Source: JBOHHR01 sp050740975
GTDB taxonomy: Bacteria > Pseudomonadota > Gammaproteobacteria > JBOHHR01
Assembly: GCA_050740975.1 (NCBI GenBank)
Contig: JBOIEE010000087.1
Span: 1 to 6,703, forward strand
DNA length: 6,703 nucleotides
Reading direction: 5' to 3'
Below the pieces are notes generated by a model. It had not been told where the DNA came from. It worked only from the letters and a program-made list of their open reading frames with translations, and searched no databases. Position 1 is the stretch's first letter; every line of letters starts with the position of its first letter. Made by a program: the position numbers and the translations under genes. Positions 1 through 5,778 of the stretch are shown here, piece after piece.

Positions 1-56
1 CCCCATTGCCGCATCGCCCCAGGGTTCTGGATCCCCATCGGCCACAGCAGCCACCG

Positions 57-102
57 TTCGGATCGTTCAGTGCGCGCTCACGGCCCGCCCTCTTCGGATC
101 GT
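57..102. repeat. Short direct repeat in the miaB leader
   Basis: TTCGGATCGT occurs at 57-66 and again at 93-102, a spacing of 36 nt. I recognise no binding site. The minus strand has a short open stretch running off the left edge (from a GTG near 54), which is too short to call as a gene. A 10-mer repeat so close together is mildly unusual but may be chance. Confidence 0.3.
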
Positions 103-123
103 ACCAAAACGCTTAACACGCTT

Positions 124-157
124 TTGACTGGAAAAAGCCCGCTGAAAGGTGTAGCTT
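124..157 (+). promoter_or_regulatory. Possible sigma70-type promoter for the miaB operon
   Basis: TTGACT at 124-129 matches the -35 consensus in five of six positions. No good -10 lies at the usual spacing: the nearest AT-rich hexamer, TAGCTT at 152-157, is 22 nt away, which is too far for a standard promoter. The region 1-188 has no convincing gene, so an operon promoter should lie here or upstream of the window. The assignment is weak. Confidence 0.25.
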
Positions 158-188
158 AATCTACCTCGATCCCAATACGTGAGGGTGA

Positions 189-1526
189 ATGGAGCGGAAA
201 CTTTTTATTAAGACATTCGGCTGTCAGATGAACGAATACGATTCCGCGCGCATGGCGGATCTCCTGGCCGAAGCGACGGATCTAACCGAAGTCGACGACC
301 CCGCGCAAGCCGATGTCTTGTTGCTTAACACCTGTTCCGTGCGCGAAAAGGCGCAAGAGAAGCTATTCTCAGAGCTCGGACGGTGGCATGCCTACAAAAA
401 GAACAACCCCGACCTGATCATTGGCGTTGGCGGTTGTGTGGCCAGTCAGGAGGGGGCCGGCTTGTGGGAGAGGGCGCCTTACGTCGACCTTATTTTTGGT
501 CCGCAAACCCTGCACCGGCTGCCCGAGATGTTGGATGAGCTGCGGCGCACGCGACAGCCGGTCATCGATATCTCCTTCCCGGAGATCGAAAAATTCGATC
601 GCTTGCCAGAGCCTAGGGCAGACGGTCCCAGCGCCTTCGTCTCGATCATGGAGGGTTGCAGCAAATACTGCACCTTCTGTGTGGTCCCCTACACGCGCGG
701 TGAGGAGTTCAGCCGACCTTTCGATGATGTCATCAACGAGATCGTGGGGCTCGCAGAGAAAGGTGCGCGCGAAGTCACCCTGTTGGGCCAAAACGTAAAC
801 GCCTACCGCGGATTAAAATATAGCGGTGACGTAGTGGATCTGGCTCTGCTCATTCGGTATGTAGCGGCCATAGACGGAATTGAGCGGATCCGCTACACGA
901 CCTCCCACCCGGTGGAGTTTTCCAATGCCTTGATCGAAACGTACGCCGATATCCCGGAATTAGTAAATCACCTGCACCTGCCGGTTCAAAGCGGCTCCGA
1001 TCGTCTTCTGGCGCTTATGAAACGTGGGCATACGATCCTTGAGTATAAATCCAAGTTAAAGCGCTTGCGCGCTGTGCGCCCAGAGATCTCCATCTCATCG
1101 GACTTCATCGTGGGGTTCCCCGGTGAGACGGAGCGGGACTTCGAAGCCACCGTGGATCTGGTCGCTCGGGTCGGCTTCGATCACTCATTTAGTTTCATCT
1201 TCAGCGCGAGACCCGGCACTCCGGCCGCGAGCCTACCGGACGCGGTGCCGCTGGAGGTAAAAAAGCGGCGCCTCGCGAGCTTGCAAGGAAGGCTGCGCCA
1301 AACCGCTACGCGCATCAGCGAAGCGATGGTGGGAAAAGTGGAACGGGTGTTGGTAGAAGGCCCTTCCCGTAAGGACCCGGCTCAACTTTGCGGCCGAACG
1401 GAGAATAACCGCGTGGTCAACTTCTCAGCCCCCGCCGTCAGCACGGGAGAATTTCTCGATATTTTGATCACCGAAGCTCTGCCGAATTCGCTGCGAGGCG
1501 AGCTCGTGCCCAGTACCGCAAGATAA
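189..1526 (+). CDS. miaB: tRNA-2-methylthio-N6-dimethylallyladenosine synthase (MiaB)
   Basis: MiaB is a cytoplasmic radical-SAM methylthiotransferase. It adds the 2-methylthio group to i6A37 of tRNAs reading codons that start with U, giving ms2i6A. The 445-residue product has all three domains of the family. The N-terminal UPF0004 domain (about 5-115) opens with KTFGCQMNEYDS and carries the auxiliary-cluster cysteines C12, C49 and C83. The radical-SAM domain (about 145-370) has the C157-x3-C161-x2-C164 motif, within EGCSKYCTFCVVPYTRG. The C-terminal TRAM domain (about 378-440) contains GRTENNRVVNF. The length is close to E. coli MiaB (474). The ATG at 189 is preceded by GAGGG at 181-185, and MERKLFIKTFGC matches family N-termini. 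It heads the four-gene operon and ends 3 nt before phoH. No defects are seen. Confidence 0.97.
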   Translation: MERKLFIKTFGCQMNEYDSARMADLLAEATDLTEVDDPAQADVLLLNTCSVREKAQEKLFSELGRWHAYKKNNPDLIIGVGGCVASQEGAGLWERAPYVDLIFGPQTLHRLPEMLDELRRTRQPVIDISFPEIEKFDRLPEPRADGPSAFVSIMEGCSKYCTFCVVPYTRGEEFSRPFDDVINEIVGLAEKGAREVTLLGQNVNAYRGLKYSGDVVDLALLIRYVAAIDGIERIRYTTSHPVEFSNALIETYADIPELVNHLHLPVQSGSDRLLALMKRGHTILEYKSKLKRLRAVRPEISISSDFIVGFPGETERDFEATVDLVARVGFDHSFSFIFSARPGTPAASLPDAVPLEVKKRRLASLQGRLRQTATRISEAMVGKVERVLVEGPSRKDPAQLCGRTENNRVVNFSAPAVSTGEFLDILITEALPNSLRGELVPSTAR

Positions 1527-1529
1527 GGG

Positions 1530-2567
1530 GTGACCGAAACGCTACCGAATTTGAACTCTAACACTCGTAGCACCCAATCGCTTGCTGCCGACATCACCCT
1601 GGAGCCCTCGGACAATGAGCGCTTGGCTAACCTGTGTGGGCAGTTTGACGAGCACCTACGTCAGTTGGAACGCAGCACAGGTGTAGAAATAAACAGTAGA
1701 GGCAATGCGTTTCGTGTGGTCGGTGCACCCCACCGCGTACGCACCGTCGGCCGCATTATTCGCGAGCTGTACGACGCTACGCAAACTACCGTGTTGACAC
1801 CGGCCGATATTCATCTGTGTTTGCAGCAGGCCGGGATGGAGGAAGCCCTAGCGTTTGATTCCCAAGGAGGCATCCTTATCCAGACCAAGCGCTGCACGGT
1901 GAAGGCGCGCGGGATCAACCAAAGGCATTACGTAACTGCGATTCGCCAAGGGGACATCTCTTTCGGGATTGGTCCCGCCGGCACGGGGAAAACCTATCTC
2001 GCGGTTGCCTGTGCGGTTGAAGCATTGGAATCCGAGCGGGTGCGCCGCTTGTGCTTGGTGCGCCCTGCTGTAGAGGCCGGAGAACGGCTGGGATTTTTGC
2101 CTGGGGATATGGCGCAAAAGGTAGACCCCTATTTACGGCCCTTATATGACGCGCTCTACGAGATGCTGGGTTTCGAGCGCGTGTCCAAGCTCATCGAGCG
2201 CAACCTCATCGAGGTGGCACCGCTTGCGTTTATGCGTGGACGAACCCTGAATGAGTCATTCATCATCCTGGATGAAGCGCAAAACACCACGGTCGAGCAG
2301 ATGAAAATGCTGCTCACTCGCATCGGATTTAGCTCGACGGCTGTAGTGACTGGTGATATCACCCAGATCGACCTCCCGCGCGAACGCCCATCTGGATTGT
2401 GTCACGTAATAGAGGTTTTGAGAAATACCGAGGGGATCAGTTTTACCTTTTTTGATTCCAAAGATGTGGTGAGACACCCCCTCGTAGCCCGCGTCTTGGA
2501 TGCCTATTATGCCTATGAAAGCGGCCGGGATAACAAGCCATCTTCACACCGTAGACCCTCACGTTGA
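1530..2567 (+). CDS. ybeZ: PhoH-like ATPase (YbeZ)
   Basis: This is a PhoH-family P-loop NTPase of the YbeZ type, 345 residues, cytoplasmic. The family is linked to RNA metabolism and is thought to work with YbeY, whose gene overlaps it. The N-terminal region (about 20-85) holds the family signature DNERLANLCGQFDEHLRQ and a KH-like part. The ATPase core has Walker A GPAGTGKT at 148-155, the RPAVEAGERLGFLPGD stretch near 178-193, and Walker B FIILDEAQN at 244-252, followed by VVTGDITQIDLPR. The start used is GTG at 1530. A purine-rich AAGGGG lies directly against it, too close for an ideal Shine-Dalgarno, so translation may be coupled to the end of miaB, whose stop is 3 nt upstream. A TTG at 1551 is an alternative start. 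The C-terminal end is shared with the start of ybeY. Confidence 0.95.
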   Translation: MTETLPNLNSNTRSTQSLAADITLEPSDNERLANLCGQFDEHLRQLERSTGVEINSRGNAFRVVGAPHRVRTVGRIIRELYDATQTTVLTPADIHLCLQQAGMEEALAFDSQGGILIQTKRCTVKARGINQRHYVTAIRQGDISFGIGPAGTGKTYLAVACAVEALESERVRRLCLVRPAVEAGERLGFLPGDMAQKVDPYLRPLYDALYEMLGFERVSKLIERNLIEVAPLAFMRGRTLNESFIILDEAQNTTVEQMKMLLTRIGFSSTAVVTGDITQIDLPRERPSGLCHVIEVLRNTEGISFTFFDSKDVVRHPLVARVLDAYYAYESGRDNKPSSHRRPSR

Positions 2568-3018
2568 GCTCGACGTCCAATACGCGACACACTGCACGCC
2601 GGTCCCTTCTCCGGTCCAACTGCGCGCTTGGGTAAGCGCCACCATAGCGAACCGCCGTGAGCGCGTATCCATGACCATTCGCATCGTCGACGAAGAGGAA
2701 GGGTTGGAGCTCAACCGGCGTTGGCGCAATGCCAAGAAGGCCACTAACGTTCTGGCCTTCCCCAGTTCCGAGCTGGAAGCAATCATGCCTGATTTTTTAG
2801 GCGATGTCGTGCTGTGCGCCCCGGTGGTGGTGCGCGAAGCCGCGGCTCAACGTAAGGCGCGGGAGGCACACTGGGCGCATTTGGTTATCCACGGAACCTT
2901 GCACCTGCTCGGTTTCGACCATGCGCTGCCGGCACAAGCCGCGGAGATGGAAGAAGCGGAACGAGCCATACTGCAATGCTTGGGCTATTCCGATCCCTAC
3001 CTTCTTTCTACCGGATAA
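2515..3018 (+). CDS. ybeY: Endoribonuclease / rRNA maturation factor YbeY
   Basis: YbeY is a zinc-dependent single-strand-specific endoribonuclease needed for 16S rRNA 3'-end maturation and for 70S quality control. The diagnostic metal-binding motif HGTLHLLGFDH is present, with its three histidines spaced H-x3-H-x5-H. It is preceded by the NVLAFPSSE and FLGDVVLCAPVV segments, which also match the family. From the ATG at 2515 the product is 167 residues, near the usual 150-180. In-frame ATGs at 2500 and 2509 would add up to five residues (MPIMP), and none of the three has a clear ribosome binding site. All lie inside the end of phoH, so the overlap is 53-68 nt and translational coupling is likely. 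The stop lies 5 nt before corC. The active site is intact. Confidence 0.95.
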   Translation: MKAAGITSHLHTVDPHVELDVQYATHCTPVPSPVQLRAWVSATIANRRERVSMTIRIVDEEEGLELNRRWRNAKKATNVLAFPSSELEAIMPDFLGDVVLCAPVVVREAAAQRKAREAHWAHLVIHGTLHLLGFDHALPAQAAEMEEAERAILQCLGYSDPYLLSTG

Positions 3019-3023
3019 TAATA

Positions 3024-3917
3024 ATGAGCGGTCGCCCGGAGAAAATTCCTTCAGCGGGTTGGATCGCCCGCCTGCTAAAGCGTAATCCACCCGTCCCCGC
3101 TGATCGTGATCAGCTTGTCGAGCTGTTGCGCAACGCGGAACTCCGGCATTTAATCGATCCCGAAACGCTGGTTATGCTGGAAGGCGCCATAAACGTGTCG
3201 CAGATGCGGGTTGGAGACATCATGATCCCGGCCTCACAGATGGTGGTGATTCAAGAAAGCGCCGATCCTAAGGATTTTCTTCCCACCATTATCGACTCAG
3301 GCCACTCTCGCTTCCCGCTTTTCGACGAGAAACGGGAGCAAGTCCTGGGGATCTTGCTCGCCAAGGATTTACTCGCCTACTTCGTAGGTGAAGACAGGCC
3401 CTTTGATATCAAAGACCTCATCCGCAAACCGGTGTTTGTCCCCGACAGTAAACGACTGGATATTTTGCTACGCGAGTTCCGCACCAGCCGCAATCACATG
3501 GCCATTGTAGTCGACGAGTACGGAGGTATCGCTGGCCTGGTCAGCATTGAGGATGTGATCGAACAAATCGTGGGAGAGATCGACGATGAGCATGATATCG
3601 ATGACGAGGACCTCATCCGGCTGCACCGGCAAGGCCGCTATACCGTTAAGGCTCGCACGCCGATAGAGGAGTTTAACCGCTACTTTGGCACGGAATTCAC
3701 CGACGAAGAATATGACACTGTTGGGGGTTTGGCACTAAAGGCTTTTGGGCATCTGCCCACAAAAGGGGAAAGCGTGAAACACGGAGGGTTTTATTTCACC
3801 GTCTTGCGCGCCGATCGAAGGCGCATACACACCCTGCGAGTCTCGCGCAGCGAAGAAGGAGACGCCGCCGCTAGCCCAGGAAACGAGCGGCTTGTGTCTC
3901 TAACCAAAGTGGATTAA
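3024..3917 (+). CDS. corC: CorC/HlyC-family CBS-domain protein (YbeX)
   Basis: This is a soluble CorC/YbeX-type protein of 297 residues (E. coli CorC is 292), originally linked to magnesium and cobalt efflux and more recently to ribosome homeostasis through its ybeZYX neighbours. It lacks the membrane-spanning DUF21 domain of larger homologues. Domains in order are an N-terminal helical segment with LIDPETLVMLEGAINVSQ, a tandem CBS pair (about 50-180) containing VGDIMIPASQMVVI, SRFPLF and the AIVVDEYGGIAGLVSIEDV signature, and a C-terminal transporter-associated CorC_HlyC domain (about 190-275) with EFNRYFG and YDTVGGLALKAFGHLP. The reading frame is open from 2976, but ATG 3024 gives the expected start MSGRPEKIPSAGW; the upstream extension lies inside ybeY. 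No strong Shine-Dalgarno is visible. In E. coli, lnt would follow; here it does not. Confidence 0.95.
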   Translation: MSGRPEKIPSAGWIARLLKRNPPVPADRDQLVELLRNAELRHLIDPETLVMLEGAINVSQMRVGDIMIPASQMVVIQESADPKDFLPTIIDSGHSRFPLFDEKREQVLGILLAKDLLAYFVGEDRPFDIKDLIRKPVFVPDSKRLDILLREFRTSRNHMAIVVDEYGGIAGLVSIEDVIEQIVGEIDDEHDIDDEDLIRLHRQGRYTVKARTPIEEFNRYFGTEFTDEEYDTVGGLALKAFGHLPTKGESVKHGGFYFTVLRADRRRIHTLRVSRSEEGDAAASPGNERLVSLTKVD

Positions 3918-3928
3918 ACCCCAAGTTC

Positions 3929-3952
3929 CCTCCCCCTGCGAAACGGGGGAGG
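3929..3952 (+). terminator. GC-rich hairpin after corC (terminator-like, no T-run)
   Basis: CCTCCCCC (3929-3936) and GGGGGAGG (3945-3952) form a perfect 8-bp stem with the 8-nt loop TGCGAAAC, starting 11 nt after the corC stop. There is no T-run after the stem (CTAGTCTC follows), so it is not a classic intrinsic terminator. It may act as a 3'-end stabiliser or be a copy of a dispersed palindromic element. It separates the operon from the convergent vapBC genes. Confidence 0.55.
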
Positions 3953-4119
3953 CTAGTCTCACCACCCTCAAAACTCCAGCAGGCTCAAGTAAGCGTAGTG
4001 TCCCGCCAAAAAAACGCATGACATGATTCTAAAACGACGCCCAATCATCACCGTTGCTCATTCTCAAACATTCAATGTCAACGCCCGTTTCCCATCCGAC
4101 GGAGCCTGTCCCTGGGTCC
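3953..4119. other. Gene-free junction between corC and the accessory island
   Basis: I see no credible coding sequence here. The stretch holds a run of seven A's around 4009-4015 and one copy of AAAACGACGCCC at 4031-4042, which recurs at 4877-4888 on the far side of vapBC. It marks the switch from plus-strand core genes to minus-strand accessory genes. Confidence 0.45.
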
Positions 4120-4524
4120 TCACGCGGATTGCAATTTCACACCGGTTTTCTGCGCGGCCTTCTGCAAATCCTTGTCGAGCGTGGCTAGCGGTATGCCTTT
4201 GCGCAAAGCAAGTTCGAGATAGGAGGCATACGCAGATAATTTGTATCGGCGCGCCAATTGGAGCGTGTCTGATAGCGCATGCGAAAAGGTAGCCATATCG
4301 ACTTCAATATCGACGTGTTGCAGCGTTTCAAGGAATTCCGTCGTCAAGCCTTTTGCTTCTGCCTTAGCGATCACGTTTGCCACCTCAAGTCCCCACGTCA
4401 CCGGGACAAGGGCGCTTGCATCCTTCATTGCGTCAAGCACTTTGCTTGCGAAAATCAGTTCTTGCGGCTTCCCATCGCCAAAAAACCAGCACATGGTCAC
4501 GGAGGTGTCGAGAACAAAGTTCAC
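4120..4524 (-). CDS. vapC: PIN-domain toxin, VapC-like, with one catalytic Asp missing
   Basis: This is a type II toxin of the PIN-domain (VapC-like) family, small ribonucleases that cut tRNA or rRNA when freed from their antitoxin. The 134-residue product shows MNFVLDTSVTMCWFF with D6, GLEVANVIAKAEAKG with E47, and LATLDKDL with D117. These correspond to three of the four acidic residues of the PIN active site. The fourth should lie in the LSAY-D-ASYLELA segment, but the protein reads LSAYASYLELA, so one codon is absent between Y99 and A100 (positions 4227/4228). The rest of the frame is intact. The start is GTG at 4524, giving a 4-nt GTGA overlap with the antitoxin stop. The loss predicts a weakened or dead nuclease; this is inference. 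It is convergent with corC. Confidence 0.9.
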   Translation of the reverse strand: MNFVLDTSVTMCWFFGDGKPQELIFASKVLDAMKDASALVPVTWGLEVANVIAKAEAKGLTTEFLETLQHVDIEVDMATFSHALSDTLQLARRYKLSAYASYLELALRKGIPLATLDKDLQKAAQKTGVKLQSA

Positions 4525-4763
4525 GCACGCCCCTCTTCGATGAGTTCCTTGATATCCACGGCACGCACTGGAGCCGCCAGCATAAATGCCTTGAGCTTTT
4601 CCACCGCCGCAACTTTGTCCTTAGCCCTCGCACTTACGGTGGGCACCAGATCCGCAATGGCTTCACCACGATTGGTAATAGTAAAACTCTTGCCGGTTTT
4701 TACTTGACGCAGCAATTCCGGAAGCTTGGTTTTTGCTTCATATGAACCGATCTTGGTCTTCAT
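4521..4763 (-). CDS. vapB: Phd/YefM (VapB-like) family antitoxin
   Basis: This is an 80-residue antitoxin that should bind and neutralise the PIN-domain protein encoded directly downstream and repress the shared promoter. The N-terminal part (about 1-45) matches the Phd/YefM DNA-binding fold: MKTKIGSYEAKTKLPELL followed by GKSFTITNRGEAIADLVP. The C-terminal half (about 46-80), charged and helical, would be the toxin-binding region. The start ATG at 4763 gives the usual family N-terminus, and only a weak purine stretch (AGAG) lies upstream. The stop overlaps the toxin GTG by 4 nt, the arrangement typical of coupled toxin-antitoxin operons. The frame looks intact. The symbol reflects the PIN-type partner; the antitoxin fold itself is Phd-like. 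Confidence 0.9.
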   Translation of the reverse strand: MKTKIGSYEAKTKLPELLRQVKTGKSFTITNRGEAIADLVPTVSARAKDKVAAVEKLKAFMLAAPVRAVDIKELIEEGRA

Positions 4764-4767
4764 GATT

Positions 4768-4791
4768 TACTCTACACACCTCTCTAGAGTA
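4768..4791 (-). promoter_or_regulatory. Palindromic operator candidate for vapBC autoregulation
   Basis: TACTCTA (4768-4774) and TAGAGTA (4785-4791) are a perfect 7-bp inverted repeat with a 10-bp spacer, ending 4 nt from the antitoxin start codon. A second perfect palindrome, CTCTAGAG (4782-4789), lies within the right arm. Phd-type antitoxins bind such palindromes just upstream of their own gene, so this is the likely autoregulatory site; that role is inferred from position and symmetry. Confidence 0.55.
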
Positions 4792-4797
4792 GACCAG

Positions 4798-4824
4798 GTA
4801 ATAGACCAGTTCAGGAAAAATCAA
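4798..4824 (-). promoter_or_regulatory. Weak promoter candidate for vapBC
   Basis: On the minus strand TTGATT (4824-4819) and TATTAC (4803-4798) resemble -35 and -10 boxes with a short 15-nt spacer. The predicted start of transcription would fall in the palindrome at 4768-4791, consistent with repression by the antitoxin. The region also contains TAGACCAG twice with a 12-nt period (4790-4797 and 4802-4809), which could be another regulator site. This is tentative. Confidence 0.3.
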
Positions 4825-4916
4825 TGATCGGCGTTAAGCGTTTTCCCACACGAATTGGTATAAAACGCCTAGGCCCAAAACGACGCCCGCAGTTAGACAT
4901 TTTCACGCATCCGCGG

Positions 4917-4947
4917 AACCCGGCCGTGGTTTCGCCTTATGCGGGTT
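4917..4947. terminator. Weak hairpin at the 3' end of the DUF5131 gene
   Basis: AACCCG (4917-4922) and CGGGTT (4942-4947) can form a 6-bp stem with a 19-nt loop directly next to the minus-strand gene's stop codon. The T-run (4946-4950) is on the plus-strand side, so it looks more like a terminator for plus-strand reads; on the minus strand no U-tract follows. It may simply protect the 3' end of the DUF5131 transcript. Otherwise the 4825-4949 interval holds nothing I recognise. Confidence 0.25.
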
Positions 4948-4949
4948 TT

Positions 4950-5762
4950 TCACAGAGTGCGTTTTATAGCCCGGCACAACCCCTTGTCGTGGAGGTTTCC
5001 ACTAGGCAGCGGCATGGAAAGCCAGGGCGTGGCACTCTTTGGCGTCGAGGATGCGATGATCGGCATATCGTCATAGGTCCGACGGTGCAAGGTACGTCCA
5101 GTCCGATCCTTGCGAACACCACCCCATTGCTTGAAAAAGAAGTAGACGTGCTTAGCCCGACATTGCCGATAGAGGTCTTCAACCCAATCCGCTTGCATCG
5201 GTCGCGCATTCGGCCCCGATTCTCCCCCGACGATCACCCAATGGATATCATCGAGCGGAAGCTTGGGCAACGGGGCCAGCAAAGGCTCGCATGAGACAAA
5301 TCTCACCCTCGCCGGAACGTGCCTCAAATCATGCACGCGCTGAACAACATGTTCGTTCTCGACACTCACACCCATCCACACGTTCTGAGGCCAAGGGAGC
5401 CGCTGCGCCATGTCGCGCAGCCTGGGGCTGCGCTTGGTGAGTACTTGGAACGTATGCTGCGGGCACGCACACATGGTGTCAAAGACCTTGCCGATGAACT
5501 CTTCCGGTACTGCGTCCTCGAAGAGATCGCTCATTGAATTGACGAAGATAATAGAGGGCTTATTCCAACGTTTGGGTAACTCGATCAGGTCATGATGCAG
5601 CGTTGGCTTAAACGCATGCCTGTAGCGCTCCACTCCCATTGCGTACAGGCGCTTTGCCATCCGCTCCGCGTAGCAATGCTTGCAGCCAGCGCTAATTTTC
5701 ACGCAGCCGGCTACTGGATTCCATGTCTTTTCGGTCCACTCGATTTTCGATGCTGTTGCCAT
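4950..5762 (-). CDS. DUF5131 / phage Gp37-Gp68 family three-Cys-motif protein
   Basis: This belongs to the DUF5131 family (Pfam Gp37_Gp68), found in phages and bacterial accessory regions; its biochemical function is not known to me. The 270-residue product starts MATASKIEWTEKTWNPVAGC, as the family does, and carries three cysteines in GC-x6-C-x2-CYAE (C20, C27, C30). This resembles a metal or iron-sulphur site but lacks the CxxxCxxC spacing of standard radical-SAM enzymes. Other conserved blocks are IIFVNSMSDLFEDAVP (71-86), FQVLTKRSPR (105-114), VWMGVSVEN (128-136), RFVSCEPLLAPL (154-165), WVIVGGESGPNARPM (175-189), FFFKQWGGV (208-216) and RTYDDMP (228-234). The last 36 residues look unlike a natural tail; a one-base lesion near 5061-5063 would replace them with a 19-residue tail ending at 5002. 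It lies 16 nt after the tcmP remnant, its usual genomic partner. No ribosome binding site is evident. Confidence 0.9.
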   Translation of the reverse strand: MATASKIEWTEKTWNPVAGCVKISAGCKHCYAERMAKRLYAMGVERYRHAFKPTLHHDLIELPKRWNKPSIIFVNSMSDLFEDAVPEEFIGKVFDTMCACPQHTFQVLTKRSPRLRDMAQRLPWPQNVWMGVSVENEHVVQRVHDLRHVPARVRFVSCEPLLAPLPKLPLDDIHWVIVGGESGPNARPMQADWVEDLYRQCRAKHVYFFFKQWGGVRKDRTGRTLHRRTYDDMPIIASSTPKSATPWLSMPLPSGNLHDKGLCRAIKRTL

Positions 5763-5778
5763 AACAGAATCGTTCGGC

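Noticed and set aside
1..54. Possible divergent minus-strand gene starting near 54
   Set aside because: Only about 18 codons are visible before the window edge, with no recognisable family or convincing ribosome binding site.
369..791. Minus-strand open frame of 140 codons inside miaB
   Set aside because: It is antisense to a fully conserved miaB gene, and its translation shows no recognisable domain.
4279..4745. Plus-strand open frames across vapBC
   Set aside because: They are shadows of the minus-strand toxin and antitoxin genes, which match known families and share the expected 4-nt overlap.
105..4845. 12-nt inverted match GTTAAGCGTTTT between the miaB leader and the vapB upstream region
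   Set aside because: A match of this length is expected about once by chance in a window this size, and neither flank extends it.
4824..5294. Plus-strand open frame of 156 codons
   Set aside because: It lies largely antisense to the DUF5131 gene, whose minus-strand translation matches a known family; the plus-strand product has no recognisable motif or ribosome binding site.
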